A stretch of DNA of 20,323 nucleotides from assembly GCA_031257655.1 (NCBI GenBank), contig JAIROF010000081.1, positions 1 through 20,323 of the forward strand. The letters run 5' to 3'. This document shows positions 1 to 7,837 of the stretch, one piece after another. A model generated the notes under the pieces. It was not told where the DNA came from and ran no database searches. It saw nothing but the letters and a program-made list of their open reading frames with translations. The position numbers and the translations under genes are program-made. Source of the DNA: Prevotellaceae bacterium (GTDB taxonomy: Bacteria; Bacteroidota; Bacteroidia; Bacteroidales; UBA932). Numbering within the stretch: position 1 is the first letter of the stretch; each line of letters starts with the position of its first letter.

Positions 1-123
1 CTTTGTTCCTTTGTGGTTGGAAAAATACCACGAAGACACAAAGAACACAAGGTTTTCACAAGGAGAATTTTTATTACTTTTGTGATTTGCAATGAAATAT
101 GCTACCTGAGTAGTTACATGCTG

Positions 124-163
124 AGAATTGCCTTGCCGGTCGCCGGAAGGCAATTCTTTTTTT
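124..163 (+). terminator. Intrinsic (rho-independent) terminator
   Basis: A perfect 11-bp stem, AGAATTGCCTT (124-134) with AAGGCAATTCT (147-157), encloses a 12-nt loop that itself contains CCGG...CCGG. It is followed directly by a run of seven T (157-163). It would end rightward transcription arriving from outside the window, probably from a gene just left of position 1. Confidence 0.8.
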
Positions 164-229
164 GAGTTAAGAACTAAGAACTAAGAGTTTGCTGATGCCA
201 GCCAAACTCTTAGGAAATATATCAACAAT

Positions 230-339
230 GGCGGTCGCGGCACGCCACGACCCTACACAAATCGACCATTTTTGGCGGTCGCGGCACGCCACGACCCTAC
301 ACAAATCGACCATTTGTAGGGTCGTCGCGTGCGGCGACC
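230..339. repeat. 44-bp tandem direct repeat plus inverted third copy
   Basis: Two near-identical units start at 230 and 274 (GGCGGTCGCGGCACGCCACG ... CCTACACAAATCGACCATTT). A third, inverted piece at 316-339 (GTAGGGTCGTCGCG...GGCGACC) can pair with the second unit to form a 24-bp imperfect hairpin around a loop of about 15 nt. This is small palindromic intergenic repeat DNA rather than coding sequence. Confidence 0.8.
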
Positions 340-349
340 AAAAAACCTC

Positions 350-379
350 GTCCTGCCGGATTGCAAATTCGGCAGGACG
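350..379. repeat. Perfect 10-bp hairpin
   Basis: CGTCCTGCCG and CGGCAGGACG form a perfect stem around an 11-nt loop. There is no T run after it, so it is not called a terminator. It sits directly before a copy of a dispersed repeat (383-476). Confidence 0.6.
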
Positions 380-382
380 AAG

Positions 383-476
383 CGAGGCGCGAGCGCGCTC
401 CGGTCGAAATGACGGGCGCTGTTGGAAGGGAGGGGGAGGAGGCGGGGCGATTGGGGCTACGCCACTCCATGTTGCT
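383..476 (+). repeat. Dispersed repeat E, copy 1
   Basis: The core GCGCTCCGGTCGAAATGACG (395-414) is followed by GCTGTTGGAAGG, a G-rich stretch and GATTGG..CTACGCC. The same order of blocks occurs at about 12089-12160. The two copies differ by small insertions in the G-rich part. This is an interspersed non-coding repeat of unknown function. Confidence 0.7.
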
Positions 477-571
477 CGTCCTCACGCACGGTAGGAACGC
501 AGCGCCGAAGAGCGCTACGATTGATTTTTCGGCAGCGCCGAAATAATGGCTAAGTTCTGAAATAATTGTTG

Positions 572-579
572 TACTTTTG
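572..579 (+). promoter_or_regulatory. Candidate -7 box (TACTTTTG) upstream of the nuclease gene
   Basis: TACTTTTG matches the Bacteroidota -7 consensus TAnnTTTG exactly. I see no good TTTG at the expected 19-21 bp upstream. Transcription from here would leave a leader of about 100 nt before the coding region at 691. It is the only full consensus match in this spacer. Confidence 0.35.
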
Positions 580-690
580 CGCTTGTAGCATTTTGTATTC
601 TGGTCATACAATGCAAAGCCGCCAATTTTCAGCGGATTGCCAACGCGAGGTGCTACTTTTTTCATTACTAATCAGCAACTTTTATAGCGC

Positions 691-2721
691 TTGCGAGAAC
701 TGAGTAAAACATACCTGCTCCTGTGCCCGCTGCTTGCCGCAGCCCTCTCTGCGCCTGCGCAGGGCGGCGTAACCTGTGCGCCCCAGCGGATAGCGTTTAC
801 GGAGCGCGTGGCGGTTGGCGAGGCGTCGCCGTCGCGGAGCTTTACGATCACGGCAAACGGCTTTGACGGCGACGTCATCGTGCAGCCCGGCTCTCAGGTG
901 CAGGTATCGGCGGACGACAGCGCCTATAGCCGCAACCCTATTGCGATACCGGCACAGGCGCTGGCCGGGGGAACGGAAATCTACGTGCGCTTTGCCCCCA
1001 GCTGCAGCGGCTTTGCGGATAGCGCGGTTACCTCCTCCGTCATCCTCCTCAACCGGCGCAACGAGCTGCTGGGAAGCGTGGCGGTAGCGGGCGTTGTGCG
1101 GCGGGAGGAGGCTACGGCGGGCGGGCTGACCTTCAAGTTTGCCACGCTCAACGCCGCGTGGCTCGGCTGCCCCAGCTACGGGCCAAGCAACGAATCGCTG
1201 CAAATGGCCAACGTGGCGACCCTCATCAGCGGCGTAAACGCCGATGTGGTGGCGCTGCAGGAGGTGACCAACGCCCCCGCCAAAAGCCTCGACACCGTGC
1301 TGAGCCACCTGGGCAGCGCATGGGGCGGGCACGTGGCGCCCTACTCCCCGGCGAGCTGCGCCCAGAGCGAAGCCATTGTTTACAAAAAAAGCCGCATCGC
1401 CCTCGCCGGCGCGCCCAGCCTCATGAGCGAGGCCGGAGCGCACGAGGCGTGGTCGAGCGGGCGCTACCCCGTGCTGTTTCCCCTTGAGCTGAACGCCGGC
1501 AACCGCAGCATTCCGGTCGCGCTGGTCAACCTCCACGCCAAGGCGTACAGCGACGCCGACGGCTACAGCCGCCGGACGGAGGCCTCGCGCGGGCTGAAGG
1601 CGCTGCTCGACGCCAGCCCATACGCGGCGCAAAACCTCTTGGTGATGGGCGACTACAACGACGATGTTGACCGCTCCACCTACAACGGCCTGCCATCGCC
1701 CTACAAGAACTTTGCAGACGACACCCTTTGCTACCGCTTCCTTTCGGGCCAAATCCCCCGAAACGGCGCGCTGATAGACCACATCATGGCCTCCGACGAG
1801 CTGCTGCCGTTTTACGTATCCGGCAGCGCGCAGCTCGAGGGCGGCGTGGCGGGCGGCATTCCGGGCTACGACACCACCACCTCCGACCACCTCCCCGTGA
1901 GCGCAACCTTTGCCTTTGGCAAGCAGCGGCAGGAGCTGCCCGTGGCCGACCGCTACGCCGTGCTGCTCGGCGACCTGAGCCTCGAGCTGCCCGCCTACGG
2001 CGACGGCAGCCTGCCGCTGCGCTACGCCATCGACAGCGGCGTGGTGGCGTCGCTAAAGGGCTACACGCTCACCCTGTTCGATACGGGAGCGGTGCGCATG
2101 GTGGCCTGGCAGCTGGGGAATGCGGCGTTTGCGCCGGCCGCCAAGTTTTTTTACGTGCAGGCCACCGCCCGCAGCGTAGCCCCCAAAATCCTTGCCCAGC
2201 CCGAAGCGCAGCGCGTGGCGCTGCGCGAAAGCGCCCTCTTTACCGTGCAGGCAACGGGCACGCACCTCCGCTACCAGTGGAAAAAAGACGGACGAGAGAT
2301 AGCCGGCGCAACCGCGTTTCGCTACGCCATTGGCAGCGCCGCCAGTAGCCACATTGGGCGCTACTCCTGCGCGGTGAGCAACGACATGGGCAGCGAAGAA
2401 TCGCAGGCCGCTCCGCTCTGCGTGAATACGGTATGCCCCGCCACAGCTGCGGCGCACAAGAGCGCCGCCGAGCGCCGCCTCAAAATCTACCCCAACCCTG
2501 CGCGGCAAAGCTTTTCGGTCGAAAGCGCCGCCGGAAGCATTGCCTCGCTGCGCGTGTGCAGCGCCGCCGGCGCGCTGGTTTACGAGCGGGCAAACCTGCG
2601 CAGCGCAGCGCTCACCGTCCCCACGCCGGGCTGGAGCGCCGGAGTTTACGTGGTGACGGTCACCTCCGAAAGGGGGGAAAAGGCGGTCGGAAAAATTCTG
2701 ATCGCAACACCTAATTTTTAA
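691..2721 (+). CDS. T9SS-secreted endonuclease/exonuclease/phosphatase family protein with Ig-like domains
   Basis: The 676-residue product starts with a signal peptide (about residues 5-24, cleavage near APA-QG). A beta-rich domain (27-137) precedes an EEP catalytic domain (about 147-410). The EEP active-site residues are all visible: N154 (LNAAW), E191 (LQEV), H282 (NLHAK), D321 and N323 (GDYND), and D399-H400 (SDHLP). A beta domain resembling bacterial MBG/Ig repeats (412-495) and an Ig-like domain with the Cys-Trp-Cys style core (497-578) follow. The protein ends with a T9SS sorting domain (about 597-676; LKIYPNPA ... GVYVVTV). It is probably an extracellular or surface-anchored nuclease or phosphodiesterase; the substrate cannot be read from the sequence. 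The start is a TTG immediately after an in-frame stop at 685-687, so no longer form exists. The start is the least certain part. Confidence 0.88.
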   Translation: MRELSKTYLLLCPLLAAALSAPAQGGVTCAPQRIAFTERVAVGEASPSRSFTITANGFDGDVIVQPGSQVQVSADDSAYSRNPIAIPAQALAGGTEIYVRFAPSCSGFADSAVTSSVILLNRRNELLGSVAVAGVVRREEATAGGLTFKFATLNAAWLGCPSYGPSNESLQMANVATLISGVNADVVALQEVTNAPAKSLDTVLSHLGSAWGGHVAPYSPASCAQSEAIVYKKSRIALAGAPSLMSEAGAHEAWSSGRYPVLFPLELNAGNRSIPVALVNLHAKAYSDADGYSRRTEASRGLKALLDASPYAAQNLLVMGDYNDDVDRSTYNGLPSPYKNFADDTLCYRFLSGQIPRNGALIDHIMASDELLPFYVSGSAQLEGGVAGGIPGYDTTTSDHLPVSATFAFGKQRQELPVADRYAVLLGDLSLELPAYGDGSLPLRYAIDSGVVASLKGYTLTLFDTGAVRMVAWQLGNAAFAPAAKFFYVQATARSVAPKILAQPEAQRVALRESALFTVQATGTHLRYQWKKDGREIAGATAFRYAIGSAASSHIGRYSCAVSNDMGSEESQAAPLCVNTVCPATAAAHKSAAERRLKIYPNPARQSFSVESAAGSIASLRVCSAAGALVYERANLRSAALTVPTPGWSAGVYVVTVTSERGEKAVGKILIATPNF

Positions 2722-2739
2722 ATCACAACCCCAATCATA

Positions 2740-5232
2740 ATGCTTTTACTGGAAAATATTAACGACGTAGATAAGCACAAAAAGAAGCAGCTCATCTGCA
2801 AGGGCTGCGAAAATCACTGCACCATTAGCCGCTTTGAGTTCGACAACGGCAACGTGTTCTTTGGCGGCAACAAGTGCGAGCGCATCTTTTCGAGCAAGGG
2901 AAAGAAGGTCGAAAAGGGCTTCAACCTGCTCCGCTACAAGAACAGCCTGCTGTTTGGGAGCGCCGCAACCGTGCGCGCAGACTTCGACGCCCTCACCATC
3001 GGCATACCGCGCGCGCTCAACGTGTACGAAAACTTTCCGTTCTGGAGCGCGCTGCTCACGCAGTGCGGCGTTAGCGTGGTGCTCTCGGCGCCCTCCACCA
3101 TGGCGCTCTACGAAAAGGGCATGGGCACGGTGATGAGCGACAACATTTGCTTCCCGGCAAAGCTGGTGCACGGGCATATCTTTGACCTTGCCGAAAAGAA
3201 GGTGGACAGGATTTTCATGCCGATGGTATTCCGCGAAAAGGAAGCCGCTCCGGCGCACAACACCTTCAACTGCCCCATCGTAACGGGCTACGCCGAGGTG
3301 GTCAAGAGCGCCATCAACCCCAAGAAGCGGTGGAACATCGGCGTAGACGCCCCCACCGTGACCTTCCGCGACGAGGCGCTGCTCCGCGCGGCCTGCCGGG
3401 CGTACATCGAATCGCTCCGCGAGTTCCGGCTCAAGGTCAGCCCCGCGCGGTTCAACCACGCCTTTGCCGAGGCGCTCGCGGCGCAGCGCGCCTTTAAGGA
3501 GGACGTCCGCGTAAAGGGGGAGGAGGTCATCCGGCAGTCGCTGAGCGAAGGCCGGCAGCTGATGGTGCTGGCGGGAAGACCCTACCACGTTGACCCCCTC
3601 ATCAACCAGCAAACGGCGGAAATCCTGACCGAGCTGGGCGTGAACGTGATAACCGAAGACGTGCTGCCCAGCGTGGAGAACGAAAAAACCGACCTCTACC
3701 TTTCGCAGTGGGGCTACCCGGCGCGCATCACCAACGCCGCCAAGTGGGTCGCCCGCCAGCCCTCCAACGTCCGCATGGTGCAGCTCAACTCGTTTGGCTG
3801 CGGCCCAGACGCCATCATCACCGACGAGGTGAAGGAGGTGCTCCAAACCGCCGGAAAAAACAACAACCTCATCCGCGTGGACGAAATCAGCAGCACCGGC
3901 TCCATTCGCCTCCGCCTCCGCTCGGTGGTGGAGTTTGCCCGATACTCCAGCCAAAAGCTACGCCCCAGCGGAAAGCTGCGCAAAACAACCAAGCTCTTCA
4001 TGCCCGAAGACCAAAAGCGCACCATCATTGCGCCGCTCTTCTCCGACATCTACTCCCGCATATTCCCGCCCCTGTTCAAGCTGGGCGGCTACCGCCTCCA
4101 CACCCTGCCCGTGACCGACGCGCAGGCCGTTGACGAGGGCATGCACCACGCCAACAACGAAATCTGCTACCCCGCCATCACCGTCATTGGCGACGTGATA
4201 AAGGCGCTCAAGTCGGGCGAATTTGATTTGGCCAACACCGCCGTGGCCATCACCCAAACGGGAGGGCAGTGCAGAGCGTCGAACTACCTGCCGCTGATAA
4301 AAAAGGCTATGGTCAACGCCGGATTTGAGAGCATCCCCGTGGTGTCGGTCGCCGTGGCCACCGGCCTGCACGAGCAGCCGGGGTTCAGCATCCCCTGGAG
4401 AAAGCTTATCCGCCCGTTCTTAGCCTCCATCATCTGCGCCGACGAGCTGTCAAAGATGCACTACGCCACCGTATTCCGCGAAATCAACAAGGGCGAATCG
4501 CGCCGCCTGCTCGACAGCTACATGGACAAGCTGGAGAAAACCGTTGAGGCCGGCGGCAAGCCCAGGCGCATCTACCAGCTCCTCGATCAGGCGGTGGCCG
4601 ATTTCAACAGCGTGCCCGTGCTGCAAGGCGCCTTTGCAAAGGTGGGCGTTGTGGGCGAAATATACCTTAAGTACAACGCCTTTGCCAACCTCAACATCGT
4701 CGACTGGCTCAACAACCAGGGCGTGGAGGTGGTGGTGCCGTCGCTGCTCGACTTCTTCATTCAGGACTTTGTCAACTTCGACGTGAACAAAAAGGCCCAC
4801 CTCGACACGCGCACCCTTAAGGGCAAGCTCGTGGGCTACCTGCTGCGCCGCTACCTGAACCGCTACTTTCGCCGCGCCGAAAAGATATGCCGAAGCTTCC
4901 GCTTCCACCGCCCCAAGCACAGCATCGACGAGCTGGCGCTGCAAGCGTCGAAAATTGTGAACCTTGCCCACCAGTACGGAGAGGGCTGGCTCATCCCGGG
5001 GGAGATTAGCGCCTTTGCCGCCGAAGGCATCCACAACGTGGTGAGCCTCCAGCCATTTGGCTGCATCGCCAACCAGATTATCTCAAAGGGCGTGGAGAAG
5101 CGCATGAAGGACAACTACCCAAAGCTCAACCTCCTATTCCTCGACTTCGACGCCGGCACCAGCGAAGTAAACGTCTTCAACCGCCTCTACTTCATGGTAA
5201 AGGCCGCTAAGGAGGAGGCGAATGCTAATTAA
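2740..5232 (+). CDS. Acyl-CoA dehydratase activase-related protein (DUF2229), lacking the ATPase half
   Basis: This 830-residue protein matches the C-terminal half of the large Bacteroidota 2-hydroxyacyl-CoA dehydratase activase-related proteins. It opens with a Cys motif (C20-KG-C23-ENH-C27, then C46), continues with a DUF2229 domain (about 87-310; IGIPRALNVYENFPFW), and shows FGCGPD (353-358), CYPA (from C476), GGQC (508-511) and a second FGC (773-775). Conserved cysteines and the family name suggest iron-sulfur chemistry linked to CoA-ester dehydratases, but this is inference. Full-length relatives usually carry one or two BcrAD/BadFG-type ATPase domains before this point. None is present here, and the reading frame begins 18 bp after the nuclease gene. 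It lacks its own visible promoter, so it may be co-transcribed with that gene. It could be a natural split form or a truncated gene. Confidence 0.85.
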   Translation: MLLLENINDVDKHKKKQLICKGCENHCTISRFEFDNGNVFFGGNKCERIFSSKGKKVEKGFNLLRYKNSLLFGSAATVRADFDALTIGIPRALNVYENFPFWSALLTQCGVSVVLSAPSTMALYEKGMGTVMSDNICFPAKLVHGHIFDLAEKKVDRIFMPMVFREKEAAPAHNTFNCPIVTGYAEVVKSAINPKKRWNIGVDAPTVTFRDEALLRAACRAYIESLREFRLKVSPARFNHAFAEALAAQRAFKEDVRVKGEEVIRQSLSEGRQLMVLAGRPYHVDPLINQQTAEILTELGVNVITEDVLPSVENEKTDLYLSQWGYPARITNAAKWVARQPSNVRMVQLNSFGCGPDAIITDEVKEVLQTAGKNNNLIRVDEISSTGSIRLRLRSVVEFARYSSQKLRPSGKLRKTTKLFMPEDQKRTIIAPLFSDIYSRIFPPLFKLGGYRLHTLPVTDAQAVDEGMHHANNEICYPAITVIGDVIKALKSGEFDLANTAVAITQTGGQCRASNYLPLIKKAMVNAGFESIPVVSVAVATGLHEQPGFSIPWRKLIRPFLASIICADELSKMHYATVFREINKGESRRLLDSYMDKLEKTVEAGGKPRRIYQLLDQAVADFNSVPVLQGAFAKVGVVGEIYLKYNAFANLNIVDWLNNQGVEVVVPSLLDFFIQDFVNFDVNKKAHLDTRTLKGKLVGYLLRRYLNRYFRRAEKICRSFRFHRPKHSIDELALQASKIVNLAHQYGEGWLIPGEISAFAAEGIHNVVSLQPFGCIANQIISKGVEKRMKDNYPKLNLLFLDFDAGTSEVNVFNRLYFMVKAAKEEANAN

Positions 5233-5262
5233 TTGAGAATTGAAAATTGAAAATTGAAAATT
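5232..5262 (+). repeat. AATTGARA minisatellite, forward
   Basis: About four tandem 8-bp units of the form AATTGAGA/AATTGAAA begin at the stop codon of the activase-related gene. The same unit recurs inverted at 5457-5486 and again at 6785-6838. Confidence 0.8.
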
Positions 5263-5322
5263 AGGGATTGTCGCGTAGGGGCGGGGGTTGCCCGCCCTTT
5301 GAGAATTAGGGGCGGAGGCATA

Positions 5323-5347
5323 CCCTGCCCTGCCCTGCCCTGCCCTG
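5323..5347. repeat. (CCCTG)5 tandem repeat
   Basis: Five perfect head-to-tail copies of CCCTG. A pentanucleotide tract outside a reading frame is prone to slippage and would vary in copy number between strains. Confidence 0.9.
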
Positions 5348-5456
5348 CATCTTGGCCATCATCGCGATAGCTGCGCCAAAAAAGCAGCAGCAGCCGCTGT
5401 AGCTGGCCTGCATACGGACAATCGCGTGCCGCCCTGTGCAAAATTGCACGCCTGCG

Positions 5457-5486
5457 TTCAATTCTCAATTCTCAATTCTCAATTCT
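5457..5486 (-). repeat. AATTGAGA minisatellite, inverted
   Basis: The TTCAATTCTCAATTCTCAAT tract is the reverse complement of the block at 5232-5262. The two could pair as stem arms around the roughly 190 bp between them. Confidence 0.75.
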
Positions 5487-5541
5487 CTTCCCGCTCTTTC
5501 CGCCCGAATAATGCGTTGATGCTGTTTGAGGTATTCGCATT

Positions 5542-5572
5542 TTTGTTTAAAGAATTTTTTTTACTACTTTTG
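5542..5572 (+). promoter_or_regulatory. Bacteroidota-type promoter of the O-antigen ligase gene
   Basis: TTTG (5542-5545), 19 bp, TACTTTTG (5565-5572) is a full match to the Bacteroidota -33/-7 pattern. The coding start at 5593 lies about 20 bp beyond the -7 box, leaving a very short leader. Confidence 0.8.
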
Positions 5573-5592
5573 CGCCATTAAATCATTTTGTA

Positions 5593-6801
5593 ATGACACA
5601 CCTATCAGAGTTGAGTGCGCGGTTGCAAAAAGCAACGGCGGTAAAGTATGCTGTAGCGGCGGCGGCGGTGCTATTTGTTTTTAGCTTCCCATTTGCGAAT
5701 AAGTTTTCTATTTTTACGCTGTGGCTGCTTGCCTTATCGGCCATTACGACATTTTTGGCGTATAGAAAGCTTAACTTTAAGGTTATATACCTCTTTCCGC
5801 TGCTATTCTTTGCATTTCGTATGCTCAGCTTAGCATTTTCTCCGCCCGATATTACCTTCAAGCATATTGAATACTGCCTGTCGCTGCTGCTTATGCCGGC
5901 GCTATTTTCGCTGGTTCGGCTAACGCAGGCGCAGGTGCAGTGGTTTTTGCGCGGCGCTTTTTACGCCTTGCTTATTGCCGTAGCGGTGTGCTGGCTTGTC
6001 TTCTTGCGCTACATCGCATCTTCGGAGCAAACGTTTCTTCAGGTATTTAAAGACCCAAAGGCGTATTCCGCTTTTTTCTTAGGCTCGACGCTATTTTGGC
6101 ACTCCTCCTTTATTTCCATAAGCCTGTCCGCTATCATACCTGTTGCGTTTTACCTGCGCGCAAGGGCGTCCATCAAGCCGCTGCTAATGTGGGTTGCCGT
6201 GCTCCTGTCCGCTACGTTTATACTCCTTACCGGCGCGCGCATAGGCGTGGTGGTAAGCGGCCTTACGCTGGCGCTAAGCTTGGCGTACTACCAGAGATAC
6301 ATTCCGTGGATTTCCAAAATTGGGGTATTGCTGGCCATCGCCGTTGTGGCGCTTTTCGCCTATTTTTCGCCATACACCATTACCTCCGACACCCCCCGGA
6401 CAAACCTGCGCTCGCTGGGGATGCGCGTGATTGCCGAAAAGCCCGCTTGCGGCTCGGGGGTGTACAGCATGCACCGCTACATTACCTCCGAAGAAACCGC
6501 AGAAAAATATAACGCCCACTACGGCTACACGTTCAACCATTTTCACAACACCTTCATTGACGAAACCGTGCAGTTTGGCTTGGTTGGCGGGCTGCTGATG
6601 GTGGCTTTTTTTGCAGGCGTCGCTTTTTTGGCCATCCGAAAAAAAGACTTTTTGCTCATGGCCTTTCTGGCAACCTACCTGCCTTTTGCCTACGTAGAAT
6701 CCCTCTTTATGTCCGTAAAAGCCATCATGCCCTTCATGTTCTGGTTTTGCTTTTTGGTCAGCACGCAGGAGGAGAGGAGGAAATTGAGAATTGAGAATTG
6801 A
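5593..6801 (+). CDS. O-antigen ligase family protein (Wzy_C-like)
   Basis: A 402-residue integral membrane protein with about ten to twelve hydrophobic segments. A long periplasmic loop lies late in the protein (about 262-320). The features of the O-antigen ligase/polymerase (PF04932) family are visible: an arginine in a membrane segment (LLTGARIGVVVSG) and the loop motif HFHNTFIDETVQFG with the conserved His. Members transfer or polymerise glycan chains on a lipid carrier at the outer face of the inner membrane. The next gene, a WaaE-like glycosyltransferase 44 bp downstream, supports a lipopolysaccharide role. Ligase and polymerase cannot be separated from sequence alone. The last residues (about KLRIEN) and the stop codon are encoded by the start of a minisatellite, so the native C-terminus may have been replaced. 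Confidence 0.8.
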   Translation: MTHLSELSARLQKATAVKYAVAAAAVLFVFSFPFANKFSIFTLWLLALSAITTFLAYRKLNFKVIYLFPLLFFAFRMLSLAFSPPDITFKHIEYCLSLLLMPALFSLVRLTQAQVQWFLRGAFYALLIAVAVCWLVFLRYIASSEQTFLQVFKDPKAYSAFFLGSTLFWHSSFISISLSAIIPVAFYLRARASIKPLLMWVAVLLSATFILLTGARIGVVVSGLTLALSLAYYQRYIPWISKIGVLLAIAVVALFAYFSPYTITSDTPRTNLRSLGMRVIAEKPACGSGVYSMHRYITSEETAEKYNAHYGYTFNHFHNTFIDETVQFGLVGGLLMVAFFAGVAFLAIRKKDFLLMAFLATYLPFAYVESLFMSVKAIMPFMFWFCFLVSTQEERRKLRIEN

Positions 6802-6838
6802 AAATTGAGAGTTGAGAGTTGAGAATTGAAAATTGAGA
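6785..6838 (+). repeat. AATTGAGA/GAGTTGA minisatellite overlapping a gene end
   Basis: Tandem AATTGAGA, AATTGAAA and GAGTTGA units run from inside the last codons of the O-antigen ligase gene to just before the next gene. The tract supplies the ligase stop codon (6799-6801) and fills the intergenic gap. Confidence 0.85.
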
Positions 6839-6845
6839 TGGCATT

Positions 6846-7628
6846 ATGGTAAGCATATCCGCCGTTATTATCACCTTTAACGAAGAAAAAAACATTGCCC
6901 GCTGCCTGCAATCGCTACAGGGAGCTGCCGATGAGGTTATTGTGGTAGATTCCGGCTCAACCGATCGAACGGAGGAAATTTGCCGGCAGCATGGGGTGAA
7001 ACCCATATACCAAAAGTGGTTGGGGTACGGTGCACAGAAAAATTTTGCAAATACTTTTGCCCAATTTCCTTATATCTTGTCGCTTGATGCAGACGAAGCC
7101 TTATCCGATGCGCTTAAAAAATCTATCCTTGAAATCAAGCAAAGTAGTAGCCTTGTCGATGCATACTCGGTAAACAGGCTGACCTGCTACTGCGGGCAAT
7201 GGATTAAGCATTGCGGATGGTACCCCGATACAAAAATCAGGTTGTGGAAAAAAGAAAAAGCTACATGGAGCCTTGAGGAGCTACACGAAAAAATTATTCT
7301 CGACCCCAATGCTCCTATTCGACACCTTAAAGGCGACTTGCTGCACTACTCCTACTACAGCGTTAGCGATCATATTTTGCAGCTCGATAAGTTTACGGAG
7401 ATAAGCGCTCGAGAATATGCCAAAAAGGGCAAAAAAATATCGGCGGGGAAGATTATCTATAAAGCGGCGTGGAAATTTATCCGGGATTACTTCATAAAGC
7501 TTGGCGTGCTGGATGGCTACTATGGCTTCGTGATATGCGCAATTTCGGCATTTGCTACGTTTACAAAATATGTAAAGGCAAGGCAGCAGGCAAAAATGAG
7601 TAAAGCTATACACGGTTTCACTTGTTGA
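6846..7628 (+). CDS. Family 2 glycosyltransferase, WaaE/KdtX-like
   Basis: This 260-residue GT-A fold glycosyltransferase shows the family 2 start (SAVIITFNEEKNI), the nucleotide-binding motif DSGSTD (35-40) and the metal-binding DAD (81-83). The middle motif around WYPDTKIRLWKKE and HE is typical of the lipopolysaccharide core beta-glycosyltransferases (WaaE-like). It probably adds a sugar to the inner core or a surface glycan in the cytoplasm, using a nucleotide sugar. The ATG at 6846 follows a short out-of-frame ATG at 6838, which stops after four codons. It shares a direction and probably a transcript with the O-antigen ligase. Its base composition is clearly more A+T-rich than the genes before 5232. 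Confidence 0.85.
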   Translation: MVSISAVIITFNEEKNIARCLQSLQGAADEVIVVDSGSTDRTEEICRQHGVKPIYQKWLGYGAQKNFANTFAQFPYILSLDADEALSDALKKSILEIKQSSSLVDAYSVNRLTCYCGQWIKHCGWYPDTKIRLWKKEKATWSLEELHEKIILDPNAPIRHLKGDLLHYSYYSVSDHILQLDKFTEISAREYAKKGKKISAGKIIYKAAWKFIRDYFIKLGVLDGYYGFVICAISAFATFTKYVKARQQAKMSKAIHGFTC

Positions 7629-7837
7629 AGTAAAAGGTTGCGCTACAACCAATATCAGACATGCTTAGAAAATATTTATTTTGCATTTTAACCTTTTTTA
7701 AGATTGACGAAAAACAACGATGTATTATACACAACACTCCTGCAAGAAAACTGAAAAGTTAAAATTTAGCATCCTCATTCCATCATGGAATAATATCGCT
7801 ATGCTGCGTTGCCGTATCGGCAGGAGCCGACATTATT

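Larger units (their letters stand above)
1..690. other. Repeat-filled spacer, no convincing gene
   Basis: This stretch contains no gene I can support. Bases 1-56 carry an imperfect inverted repeat of the form CTTTGTTCCTTTGTGG ... CCACGAAGACACAAAG. An intrinsic terminator follows near 124-163. From 230 to about 476 there are tandem, inverted and dispersed repeats, listed separately. A Bacteroidota -7 box lies at 572-579. A leftward open frame at 297-665 begins plausibly (MKKVAPRVGNPLK) but then runs through the repeats, so I do not call it a gene. Confidence 0.7.
5233..5592. other. Minisatellite-rich spacer
   Basis: No gene is supported here. The stretch starts with AATTGAAA-type tandem units (5232-5262), contains a G-rich palindromic GGGCGGG..CCCGCCC segment, five tandem CCCTG units, and an inverted set of the same minisatellite (5457-5486). 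It then ends in the promoter of the next gene. The inverted minisatellite blocks make the middle about 190 bp resemble a small mobile or foldback element. Confidence 0.7.

Noticed and set aside
230..339. CRISPR array possibility
   Set aside because: Only two direct units with almost no spacer between them and an inverted third copy. There are no cas genes and no regular spacing.
297..665. Leftward open frame of 122 codons beginning MKKVAPRVGNPLKIGGFALY
   Set aside because: The first 40 or so residues look protein-like, but the rest runs through dispersed repeats and a hairpin. There is no family resemblance and no clear promoter. It could at most be a truncated gene start.
682..1890. 402-codon leftward open frame opposite the nuclease gene
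   Set aside because: It is a shadow of a G+C-rich gene. Its composition is dominated by Ala, Arg, Val and Gly with no domain, whereas the rightward frame has complete catalytic motifs.
7740..7837. Short palindrome ATTCCATCATGGAAT between convergent genes as a terminator
   Set aside because: The stem is only about five base pairs and no T run follows on either strand.
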